Shown: in pieces, positions 11,210-21,430 of the stretch
Numbering within the stretch: the first letter of the stretch is position 1
How the letters are laid out: every line of letters starts with the position of its first letter
NCBI GenBank assembly: GCA_002914845.1
Contig: JXTC01000028.1
Span: 795,094-859,093, forward strand
Direction of reading: 5' to 3'
DNA from: Trema orientale
Taxonomy: Eukaryota > Streptophyta > Magnoliopsida > Rosales > Cannabaceae
Length of the DNA stretch: 64,000 bases
Program-made: the position numbers and the translations under genes
Notes under the pieces: model-generated
What the model was told of the DNA's origin: nothing
The model's database searches: none
The model's input: the letters and a program-made list of their open reading frames with translations, nothing else

Positions 11210-12129
11210 TACTAACAGTAGTTAATTCATACTAGAATACAGCATTCACATCATTTCGAGTTAATTGCCCCACACACTTTTATCTTCAAGAGACATAAAT
11301 AACCAAGTTTTATATAGTCGCATGCTTTCATAATTTTTATTTTATTTTTATGCAAAACATGCCATCATAATTAATTGTATACATTCTTAGCAAAGAAGTA
11401 AATAATTGTATTTATGTACGTCCAATTTGGTTTGGAATGAGACGAATTAAGTGAAAATAGACGAATAATATTTTCACTTAACAACAAAAATGAAGCAGCT
11501 ATGTTTTAGTGAAAATTTATATGAAGATATATCTTCTGGCTTTTATATAAGAGTCTACTTGGACTGCGGCATAGCATTGAATATCAGCCTAAAAAAGTGA
11601 TCGATATACAAATAAAAGAATAACTAAATAATTAATCTACCATAAACATTATCAAAAAAGGAAAAGAAAAAGAAAAAAGAAAAAAGAAAAAAAAGAAAAG
11701 AAAAGAGTGAACTACCAGGGCCACGGCCTCTAAGCGTCTCATGGCTGGGACTTACATATCTTGAGCTTTTGTCATTTATCACTACGCTTTGTGTGTATAT
11801 ACAATATATATACTTTATATATATATATAGGTAAGTATATATTGCGTGCATACATTCTGCTATAGTTTTGCAAAGAAAAAATGTCAAAGAATACAATACT
11901 TATGAAATCAACATTAAAGTTTCTTTCACGAATTCGTATGTACAACCAAATAATGAATATGTATACCGAACTGGAAATTCAAATACGTATGCATAATATT
12001 TTATTTCAGAAGATATATTCCTAAAAAATAAGTATTTTCTCATCAACACCTTAAAACCTGAGTACGTATTAGGTTTAAACAATTTGCCACTTTTGAGCTT
12101 GGATAGAACTCCTTGCTAGCTTAGGATAC
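11210..12129. other. AT-rich intergenic DNA
   Basis: Contains a purine-rich run (about 11655-11707) and an AT microsatellite near 11810. No gene is supported. Confidence 0.5.
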
Positions 12130-12349
12130 AATTTAATAGGGAGGAGAATCAATCTTTTTCTTTTGTTCATTCTCCAATTAAAATGTTGATTTTCTTTCGA
12201 TTGATATTTTTTCTTTTGCACACGTGCTTTTCGTTTACCATCAAATGAGGGGAAAGGAAGAAGAGCCCGAGAGAAAAAGGCTTGAATATTTCTTGCGATA
12301 CTACCTCTTGTATAATTAGTAGGATAATTAATCCTATGACCATAACCAT
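12130..12349 (-). pseudogene. Decayed relative of the small secreted-peptide gene at 63 kb
   Basis: From an ATG at 12349 the minus strand encodes MVMVIGLIILLIIQEVVSQ, a signal-peptide-like start. After a one-base change of frame it encodes ALLPFPSFDGKRKARVQKKK. Both blocks resemble, in order, the intact open frame at 63023-63280 (MIMINLVLITGILTILL, then VLLPSFDSRGKGRKQARK). DNA similarity is also visible, for instance around the shared GCCTTTYTCTCTC. The proline-rich end of the other gene is not clearly kept; one frame ends in KIDSPPY. It is either a frameshifted pseudogene or a diverged gene with an indel. Function is unknown. Confidence 0.45.
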
Positions 12350-12869
12350 AGTCTTTCCTCATTCTCTTACCACTCACAACAGTTTGACCTTACTTTCTAT
12401 AGTGAAAGTATATGTCATAAAAATATATAATTTATGTCCACGAGTAATATATTTCGTTTCAAAATACATATAAATATTCACTTTCTAATAGAAAATTCAA
12501 AATTTTTAAAGAAGTCCATCGATTATTTTCAAAAGAAATCGGTGTCTTTATATATTAAATGGACAGTTTTTAATTCAATTAATACAAGCTTATATGTCTC
12601 TTGAACTACTCAGGAATCAATGCCTTTTTGTTATGTGCGGTAAACTAATTAATGCTGTATAATTGAGTACAAATATTTGTTTGATTTTAATGGTACATTT
12701 GGTAATTATAGTAAAATCTAAGAGAACTTTTTCACAAGTGTCACTCAATAAGCTCATAGATTTTATTTATTTCGTCAGATTGGCTATTTCTATATACATA
12801 TATAAATATACTAGTCGTTATATTGTGCTTTGTGCGAGTTACTATTAATATTGCATAAGGTTCAATATA

Positions 12870-13130
12870 TTACAATATTAAAAAAATGTATTTATCTTTA
12901 CATTCATCTTGATGAGACGAATGTAATACAACTATTTATTCGATGAACTAAATTTAATATAAGGTATCATTAATATTAAATTAAGCATAGTATATATCAT
13001 ATAAAATATTAAAGAATGTATTTATCTCTATAGTTATTTTGATGAGACGAATATAGCACAACTATTTGTTCGATGAACTAAATTTAATATAAAGTATCAT
13101 TAATATTAAATTAAATTAAATATGATATAA
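12870..13130. repeat. Two-copy tandem duplication, period 130 bp
   Basis: Two adjacent copies share ATTAAARAATGTATTTATCT, GATGAGACGAAT (12911 and 13041) and CGATGAACTAAATTTAATAT (12932 and 13062). They differ at scattered bases, so this is an old local duplication. Non-coding. Confidence 0.85.
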
Positions 13131-13690
13131 TATATATATATATTACAAATAATTATGATATGAAAAAATAATAATAGGACCAATCATATCATGAAAAAAA
13201 TAAGAGTTATATTAGGATTTCTCTAAAAGTTTTAAAAATAGAATACTATCAAAGAAGCTATCACATTTTTTTACATACTTTCTCTTTGCTTATATATATA
13301 TATATGCTTCTTCAATGGGTATCACATTATTTACTCCTTGATAGATACTCAAATTTTAGTCATTTGATTTTGATTAGATGAATAGAATAAGTTGGGTAAT
13401 TGTACCGAAAAAATCTAAAATATTTAATGCTAATCCAAATAGACTTGTTTACTATTTTAACGGTAGGTAATTTGTTGCCTGATGACTTGGAATTTCTTAT
13501 AATTACATTCTAATAGTTGATTCTTATTATCCCACTCATGTTTTTTTTTTTTTTAATATTCCTTGCTTCTTTTTATTCCCATTAATTGTAACTATTATTT
13601 TTCTTTTATTTTCTTTTATTTGAGATTATATTTACATATGAATTTTATATTATTTCCTTTTTACCACCTATTCGTGGTTTTTTCTTTTAC
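13131..13690. other. AT-rich intergenic DNA
   Basis: Holds short AT microsatellites at about 13127-13143 and 13290-13305. No gene was seen. Confidence 0.5.
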
Positions 13691-13740
13691 TTTTTTTTTT
13701 TAAAGTGGGGCTTAACTAATGACCTTCACTTATTACATAT
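13691..13740 (-). mobile_element. 3' fragment of the same SINE family
   Basis: AAAGTGGGGCTTAACTAATG and the following bases match the 3' end of the SINE at 5566-5721 (AAAGTGGGGCTTAATTAATG), with the same adjoining T-run. The promoter half is missing, so it is a truncated copy. Confidence 0.65.
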
Positions 13741-14396
13741 GATAATCAATATAACATGCTGTTATATTCTATCTAAAAAAAAAAAAAAAAAGAAAAATCT
13801 CAACATGATATATTAATCAATATAACGTGGTCGTGAACATGTTTTATACTATTCTATATGCGTTGAAGACCTGAATATCAAAATCCGAATTTGAAAAAAA
13901 AAATCATTAATTGAAGACTTAAACTTCACCATCCTTCATATTTAGAAAGGGAATAACATGGTTTACGTATTTTAGTAAATGTAATTTTTTTAATATATAA
14001 ATACATGTACAGCCAAACGAATCAATATAAGTTAGAATTATTCATTCTCAAAGTCTATTATATTATTCAAGCTTATTTGATTTGGTGCAGATGAGATTAG
14101 TTTAATAAAGGGTTTAAGACATTTATACCTATCTTTTCAAAAAGAATACCAAAAATACGAACTTCTATGGATAATTAAACTCCCGTACCACCTAAAATGA
14201 GCATTTTTCTAAATACTTTTGAGATAGAAAACGCGGTGCCAATTTGGTAAATAATGCATCATTTTTTCATAAAAAGTTTTAAACACTTTACCTGTCAGAA
14301 GAAAGTCAAAAGCACAATTAGCATGGTGGTGGGACATTTTTTTGATCTCCTGGAGGTTTGTAGTTCAACTTCGACTGTAGTAAATATCGTTATTTA
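13741..14396. other. Intergenic DNA without a supported gene
   Basis: AT-rich. TAATCAATATAAC occurs at about 13742 and again near 13813 on either side of a poly-A run, which may mark a small old insertion. Nothing else stands out. Confidence 0.45.
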
Positions 14397-14600
14397 TTGT
14401 TTTTTTTTTATTTCCATCATTTTTCAATTTTATTTTCCTTTTTGATTTTTCACTCCTTTTTTGTTTTTTTTTTCCTTTTTTTTCATTTTTTAATTTTTAA
14501 TTTTTTTTTACTATTTATCTTTTTTTTTCCTTTTCATTCCTTTTTATTTTTTTTCTTTTTCTTTTCTTTTTCGATTTTTCACTACTTTTTCAATTTATTT
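14397..14600. repeat. Pyrimidine-rich low-complexity tract
   Basis: About 200 bases that are almost entirely T with scattered C and A on the plus strand. The open frame across it is a by-product of composition (Phe/Leu/Ser only). Confidence 0.8.
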
Positions 14601-14609
14601 TTCAAACTG

Positions 14610-15675
14610 ATTTGTAGGAAACCTTTGTAGGTTTCCTATGATTAATATACATACAAGATATTCTGCTACATATAAATCAAAGTGGATTCCTGGAAACCAC
14701 AGGAAACCAAAATGATTTCTATGAAAACTTTGTGGTTTTCTATAATTTACTAACATACAGGATATTCCGCTAAAAGGAAACTAAACTGGTTTCTAGAGAG
14801 CCAAACTCGTTTCTAAGAAACATTTGTGATTACTTGTGATTACTTGCCTACATGATATTTTTGCTAAAAGGAAACTACACTGTTTTCAGAAAACTTTTGC
14901 GGTTCTCTGTGATTTATTTATATAAAGGATATTTTACTAAAAGGAAACTAAACTGGTTTCCAGGAAACTGTGACTTACTTACGTATAAAGCATTTCACTA
15001 AAAAGAAAGCAAACTGGTTTTCTTGAAACCTTTGTGGTTTCTTGTGATTTACTTATATACATGGCATTTCACTAAAAGAAAACTACACCGGTTTCCAGAA
15101 ACCTTTGCGGTTACTTAGATAGGGCATTTTGCTAAAAGGAAACTAAATTAGTTTCCAAGAAATCTTTGTGGTTTCATGTGATTTATTTATATACATGATC
15201 TTTCGCTAAAAGGAAACCAAACTGATTTCCGAGAAACCATAGCGGTTTCTTGTGATTTACTTATATAAAGTGTATTTCGCTTAAAGGAAATTAAATTGGA
15301 TTCTAAGAAACCTTTATGATGCACTTAAAGGGTATTTCACTAAAAGGAAACTAAACTAGTTTCTTGTGATTTACTTACGTACAAGGCATTTCGTAAAAAA
15401 GAAACCAAACTGGTTTCCAAGAAACCTCTGTGGTTTACTGTGATTTACTTACGTATAGGATATTTCGCTAAAAGAAAACCAAACTGGTTTCTTGTGATAT
15501 ATTTATATAAAAAGCATTTCGATAAAAGGCAATCAAATTGGTTTCCTGTGATTTACTTAAGTACAAGGCATTTTGCTAAAAAGAAACTAAATTGGTTTCC
15601 AAGAAACTTTTGTGGTTTCTAAGAAATCTTTATGGTTTCCTGTGATTTACTTATATGCAGGGCATCTCGCTCAAA
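14610..15675. repeat. Hairpin-bearing minisatellite, about 15 degenerate units of 53-91 bp
   Basis: A recurring block runs GCATTTCGCTAAAAGGAAAC, then CAAACTGGTTTCC, then often AAGAAACCTTTGTGGTTTCT, then TGTGATTTACTTATATACA. Anchors resembling CTAAAAGG occur near 14772, 14852, 14936, 14998, 15071, 15132, 15204, 15279, 15339, 15392, 15467, 15520, 15578 and 15669. Each unit holds the dyad GGAAACCAAACTGGTTTCC, and full units a second, AAGAAACCTTTGTGGTTTCT. Unit lengths are not multiples of three, so it is non-coding despite a short open frame at 15440-15622. Confidence 0.9.
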
Positions 15676-16155
15676 AAAAAGTGTAAGTACCAATTTGATT
15701 TCTCAAGTTAGTTTCTCTTTTAATAACCAAATTTGTAACCAAATATTAGATTAGTTTCTAGTTACCAATGAAAACTAATTTAGTTTTTGATCTCAATTTC
15801 AACAAGTAAACATTTTATTTAAAAAAAAAAAGAAAAAGAAAAAAATACCAATAATTAATTTGGTTTCTCAAGTTGGTTTCAACTATCCATTTTGTTCTAT
15901 ACAAATAGATTTTACAATATCAATAAAGCTCTAACTTTTAAAAATAAATTAAGAAAGCAAATATTTCAGAGGCATTTTATCAAACATTAAGTGGGCATCT
16001 TCAATGTGGCCATAGTTGACTTACATATTACCCAACCAATCAAAGTCACACTTACAAAAATTTCATGGTTGCATCCATAATACAAAATATCATTCAATCT
16101 AGTACAAGGAGAAATATCACTTATTGTATTTTATAATACAGAATATCATTCAATC
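15676..16155. other. Flank between minisatellite and PPR relic
   Basis: GTTTC-rich remnants of the minisatellite continue to about 15780. ATATCATTCAATCT occurs near 16088 and again near 16143, a small local duplication right at the truncated 3' end of the PPR relic. Confidence 0.5.
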
Positions 16156-17087
16156 TTAATAAATGTAGATTGAAGGTCGGATCTGCATTGCCTTCATATC
16201 ACTAAATAGTCTCAGTGATTCCTCAACATTTCCTGAACGGCCAAAATAATCAATGATAGTAGTATAAGTAAGCATATCTGGTAGAATTCTACTGTCACCC
16301 ATGTCCTTGAAGTATACTGGGCACATGTCTACTCTTCCTACCTTCTTCAGGCCGTTTAACAAAGTATTGTAAGACACAACATCAAGGGAGATACTAGCTT
16401 CCTTCATGGAGGAAAACTTATGGAGCATTTTATCAACATGACCAACACGACCCAAAATATCTAAAACAATATTGTATGTGATCAAGTCTGGTTCGCATTT
16501 TAGACCCTTTATCTGGTGAAATATCAGAAAGGCCTGATCAATCTGCCTACATTTTGCAAAGGCAAAAATGATTCTGTTTAGAACCTTCATGCCTATTAAG
16601 GTCAACTCCCCGACACATCTTCGATAAATCTAAGTAGCTGAGTGCAATCATTTGTCTTTGCAAAAGCCTTGGCAATAAAAAGATAAGAAGTTGAGGGCAA
16701 TGATACAAAAGACCCAATTGCATATATAAAAACTTGAGATATAAGGCCAATGTCATTCTTTTCACTGGCTGCCGCCAATACGACATTGTATGTATTAGAG
16801 CTAATAACGATGTGTTTATCATGCGAGGATTTAAGAAATCTAGCAGTAGCAGACAGATTTCCAGATCTCCACAGCTTATCAATATGAGTAGTACAGAGTT
16901 GTGAGGTAGACCTTGGAGCATTTTCTGTGGCAGCAAAAATTTCCTTCAAGACCACTTTTTCATTAAAAGGGGCCTGAGTTGTAAATGACTGAGAACCACT
17001 GACGAATCTACTTGCTCTTGCAACAACAAAGAGAGGCCAGGTCCAAAAGAAAACATCTAGGACGGATAAAGTTTTTATTAAATAACA
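16156..17087 (-). pseudogene. P-class pentatricopeptide-repeat (PPR) gene, frameshifted and 3'-truncated
   Basis: PPR proteins bind organellar RNA through 35-residue helical repeats. The upstream frame (17087-16602) carries an N-terminal stretch rich in Arg, Ser and Ala (VVARASRFVSGSQSFTTQ) that looks like an organelle transit peptide, then degenerate repeats beginning NTYNVVLAAA and SYLFIAKAFAK. The second frame (16605-16156) holds clear repeats beginning LITYNIVLDILGR, VVSYNTLLNGLKK and MLTYTTIIDYFGR, the first two ending in Asp as P-class motifs do. Similarity runs across the join, and one missing base near 16605 would explain the shift. The protein stops at RPSIYIY in mid-repeat, and no in-frame ATG follows the upstream stop, so both ends look lost. 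It could be a sequencing artefact at the shift, but the truncation argues for a pseudogene. Family certain, target unknown. Confidence 0.8.
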
Positions 17088-17576
17088 TCAGGTCCCAAAT
17101 TCAAATTGATTTATTAAATAACATATAAAGTTTTCTATATAAATTCAAAGTCAGATTCAAGTTCAATAAAAAATTCAAAAAAGAAAATAAAAAAAAAAAA
17201 ACCTCAAAACCAGTAACTAACAACTGAAGAGGGAGATTATAAGATGAAAAATCAAAATTACATAAAATATAGTAGATAAATCTAGTTAGCTATTTTCGAA
17301 TTGGTTTGAGAAAAATAACCCAGAAAATTAGTTTGAAGCTTGATCCATTTTTCATTTAAAAAGCCCCCTACGTAATTTAAAGAGTCAGACAAACAAAATC
17401 TATTGCAACCAGTAAACGAAAGTTACCAGTGATCCCTTAATCATATTCAAGCTTCAACACCCAGAAAAAGGAGAGGTGGGAAATGAGGCCTGGCGCTCCT
17501 TGAGGTTATGAAGGATCACAGGGTCTTCGTCCTTTCCGTCGAGAAAGACAGATCCAAGCGAGAAGAAGATAAAGAG
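17088..17576 (-). other. Probable leader/upstream region of the PPR relic
   Basis: Host sequence between the PPR frame and the gypsy insertion. The part at 17460-17576 is less AT-rich and purine/pyrimidine skewed like a 5' untranslated region. On the minus strand an ATG with a possible GTAACT donor occurs near 17440, but I cannot assemble a convincing first exon. Confidence 0.4.
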
Positions 17577-20170
17577 TATGATATCCTGAATTTTAAAATG
17601 ACACCCAATCCTTCACATAATTAAAAAAGCCAATAATAATATGATCGCATAATATTTTCTTTTATATATAAATGTATTTTTGTGTATAAAATTTTGATTA
17701 AATATTTTGGCTATTTCTACTGATTTAATAAGTGAAATAGTTTTTGCAGTGAAATGTTCAAGAGATGCTCATTGGTACAAGTTAATGTGTTTTAGTCTAA
17801 TATTTTTTTTACAATTATTTAGCTTATCATATCGCTAAACATACCTAAATTACTGAGTTGGTTAGTAATAATTTTTTTTTTAATTACTGAAACTATTGAG
17901 TAGTTCTTTGTATTCAATATGAGTTATTGACATTTGTTTTTGATAACTAGATATTCCAATTTATCTATGGGCGCGTCTACAGTAGGGGCGCCCCTACGTA
18001 GGGCCCTGTCTATTCACCGTTGGATGGGAATCTGTATATAAATAGATTCTCCACAGATTCCCGTTATTCCCTACAGATTCCCATCCAACGATAATTAAGG
18101 CATGACCCTACGTAGGGACGCCCCTACCGTAGCCATCCCCTCTATGTATTTTGGCATGACTTAACATTTGTTTGCTTTTAATATCTGCAATGTGAAATTC
18201 ATTTGAATTATTTCTTTGTACTGTCAATTTGATTTTTTGTGATATTATAATAGCTATAAAAAAAAAAACTATTAATTAATTAAGGCCAACTTTAGTTAAG
18301 TCGGCTGATTTCTCAAATAGACTTATATGTCTATTTTTTCTTTTTTTTCCACCGCCAACTATATGTTCTTCAAACTTCTCATCCTTAGTCAATAAGAAGT
18401 CCATTCTATTTCTCTAACCGTACAACGCTCACAATTATATTAGTAAACCAAGTTGTACTTCTTCCTTGAGAATATCAAAGGTAATTTATCTATATAGTAT
18501 AAATCCCAATATTTTGTACTACCTTTTCGATGTATATTTGATCAGTTGTTAATTCTATTGTTAAATTTGAGAGTATGTATATTAACATGTTTATATATTA
18601 GCTCTTGTGCTAATATTTGAGGAAGCTGCGGCTATTTTGATTTTTTTTTAGACATGGTTTTATATACGTTTGAGAGTTCCTCATGATTATTGAAAGCTTA
18701 GATGTTGGTGTAACAAATTGTTAATATACGTATATATATGTGCTTGCGTGAATATGAGGAAAAAGAAAAGAAATTAATTATAACTTAAGAGGAGTTTTAA
18801 CTAAATCCGGTTCACATATTTGACTTTAGTTTTGAATCATAGTCCTAGTATTATTTAATTGTGTTTTACTTTTGAAGTGGGCAACTATTTTATACATCAT
18901 CTAACTATTTTATCCAGATGCTTGTGTCTTTAAAATGAAATGCTTAGTGGAGGTCCACGGATAGACATTTAACCTTGTATAATTATAGGTCATAAATTTG
19001 ATTAAGCTTATTATTCAATCAAATATTAATTGGATAGTTACATGTTTACCTTATAAGCTTCGGAAGTTACATACTTGATGAATCAACTACCGATTTATAA
19101 GTTTTCATTTTAATAGTTGTCTTACATTCTCTTGTTTGAAATTATATACAGAATAATTTATTTATTTTTTTTAAGTTAAGTTTTTGAGCATTAATAACAA
19201 TAGTACCATTTGGTTAGCAATTGTAGGAACTTGTTATTTGAAAATATTAGGGCACATCACTTGTATCTTGAGTAGAGAGCATTTCACAGAAATCACGTGA
19301 GATTCTGGAATCGAGGTAAGTAACATCACACCTGCAATGTAAGAAATTCTTCGTTTCTATAAATCTGTGAAATATTTGGATATAGAGTTTGTGAATATAT
19401 GTACATATGCATCTGTTATTCAGTTTTGCATGAGACATGAACACGTGATGTATTTATATTGCCTGACGAGTACTAGCGAATAGGGTGTGGCGGGCCAGTG
19501 CCCAAATATGTGATATGGTTCCTTCGGGGATACTCTGGTTCCTTCGGGGACAATATGGTTCCTTCGGGAACACTCTAATGATGGTATGGGGTGGACCTCT
19601 GCTGAACACAGAGGAAATTTGTTTTGGGCTCGAGACCTTCATACAGCTCATGATATGTTATATGTTCTCTGAGTGGCTCAGTATGCGATTCACGGTCTTG
19701 TAAGGCAATACAATATACACAGGGATCCCAATCATATAATTATTTGTTCTCTATCATATGCACTCTACATCTACATATGTTACTTATAGAGTTTCATACT
19801 CACCTATATTCTTACATTGCAGAGGGTACTGCTGATGTTTGAGATTAGAGGAGGAGCGCCTACTTTCTGACCGCGGCTTGTGTATATGGGTATTTTGACG
19901 CTGTAGTTTTCTGACTATGAATTTTGTATCTGTTTTGAGTGTGTGTACATTATGTATATTTTATGAGAGGTCCACTTTGCCGGGGTGTATATATATATGC
20001 ATCAAAGTATGTATAATTATGAGTGGAATTTTCCTTTTTCTTCCAGAAAGTTTAAAAAGTTTTAAATTTTCACTATTTTATCAATTTTAAGTCGAGTAGC
20101 GTCTCCCGATCTCACTATATATTTTTACGAATATCTCTTACGTATGTATATGGGATCAGGGGATGTTACA
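17577..20170 (+). repeat. 5' LTR (2594 bp)
   Basis: Direct repeat of 24894-27322. It ends GATGTTACA directly before the primer-binding site. It is longer than its partner mainly because of a MITE insertion at 17969-18140. It contains three copies of a 20-bp motif at 19516-19575. Confidence 0.92.
17969..18140. mobile_element. Hairpin MITE inserted in the 5' LTR
   Basis: About 172 bp absent from the matching place in the 3' LTR (near 25283), where the sequence runs straight through TTTATCTATTTTGG. The outer arms resemble each other inverted (GGGCGCGTCTACAGTAGGGG and GGGGATGGCTACGGTAGGGG). An inner pair, CGTTGGATGGGAATCTGTA, is perfectly inverted over 19 bp. TCTAT flanks both sides, so the duplication may be 5 bp, or TA with slightly longer ends. 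GC-rich against its surroundings and non-coding. Confidence 0.88.
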
Positions 20171-20172
20171 GT

Positions 20173-20184
20173 TGGTATCAGAGC
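20173..20184 (+). other. Primer-binding site, initiator-Met type
   Basis: TGGTATCAGAGC lies two bases after the 5' LTR. This is the usual complement of the initiator methionine tRNA 3' end in plant retroelements. Confidence 0.93.
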
Positions 20185-20329
20185 TTATATTTTAAAATAA
20201 TTCTGAAGACCGCTTTTATATACACATCGAGAAGGAAAGGAAGTCTCACTCCTCTGTAAGTTTTTGATATGCATTTTGATATTTATTATAATTTTTTTAA
20301 TTGCATTCATATTCTGGGAATGAATATTA

Positions 20330-21388
20330 TTGTCTATAATTGGAGCCATGGATATTGGGTGTCAGGATATCAGTATGGTGACTACTCGGAGTCAGGATAA
20401 TATCGACAGGGGTGCATCTTCTTCACAGAGTGTTAATCCAGTTGAACAGTTGGCTTCTTTAATACAAAATATATTAGAGCAGTATATGAGACAAGAAAAT
20501 CAACCTGACCCTCCACCACCGCCACCTCAATAAAGGCAGGATGCGAGTGAAAGTGCTGGGGAAAGATTCAAGAAACTCCAGCCTCCGACTTTTGATGGTG
20601 GGGTTGATCCAATTCAGGCAGAGCAGTGGATTAGAACCACTGAGCGTATGCTGGCTTATGCCAAGGTTCCTGATGCAGATAAAGTTCCTTGTGCTAGTTT
20701 TATGCTGAGACATTATGTTGAATACTGGTGGGATACTATGAGCACTATTCACGATGTTACTACTATGACTTGGGAGAGGTTTAGGGAGTTATTTTACGGG
20801 AAGTATTTTACAGATGCTATGAGAGCTAGCAGAAGAATAGAGTTTGCCAATCTGAAACAGGAAGAGATGTCTGTTGCCGAATATATCCGGAAGTTTGATG
20901 AGTTATCACGATATGCACCTCACATGGTTGCCACTAATGAGCTTAAGCTAGATCAGTTTATGCAAGGTCTGAGGAAGACTATTGTTAGAGATTTGAAATC
21001 AGGTGGAATTCGAGGTGTACCATTTGCTCAAATTGCAAATAGGGCATTAGATGCTGAGCAAGCAGAGAAAGATATTTTGGATGAGGAAAAGATTAGGAGA
21101 GAAAGACTGGCTAGAGAAATGCAAAGGGGTTTCAGACCTAGTTTTCAGGGAAACAGAGGTGGACAGACTCAGATTCAACGTCCTCATGACATGAAAAAGA
21201 AAGGGGCTCCAGCTCAGCAGACCAGACCTGATCAGGAAAAGCGCCCCAGGACTGATCTGGGGACTACCACTACTACTATACCACCTTGCCCATCATGTGG
21301 AAAGAATCATTTTGGAGAGTGTCGTAAGGGTGCAGGGTTATGCTACAAATGTGGTAAAAGTGGTCATTTTATTAAGAATTGCCCTTAA
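20330..21388 (+). pseudogene. gag region of the chromovirus
   Basis: Contains MVTTRSQ near the start, the capsid blocks FDGGVDPIQAEQW and EYIRKFDELSRYAP, and a nucleocapsid knuckle CYKCGKSGHFIKNC near the end. These are typical of Del/Tekay gag. The reading frame is broken. Confidence 0.88.
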
Positions 21389-21430
21389 ATAAAAAATGAT
21401 CAGAATAAACCTGGTAGAAGGCTGTATACT

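Noticed and set aside
14397-14630. Phe-rich open frame of 77 codons
   Set aside because: Product of a T-rich low-complexity tract.
15440-15622. Open frame with periodic FAK..NWF..IYL wording
   Set aside because: The period comes from the underlying minisatellite; unit lengths are not multiples of three and the frame is not kept across the array.
14610-15675. Possible CRISPR array
   Set aside because: Repeat blocks are degenerate, the parts between them are also repeats and not unique spacers, and the DNA is plant nuclear.
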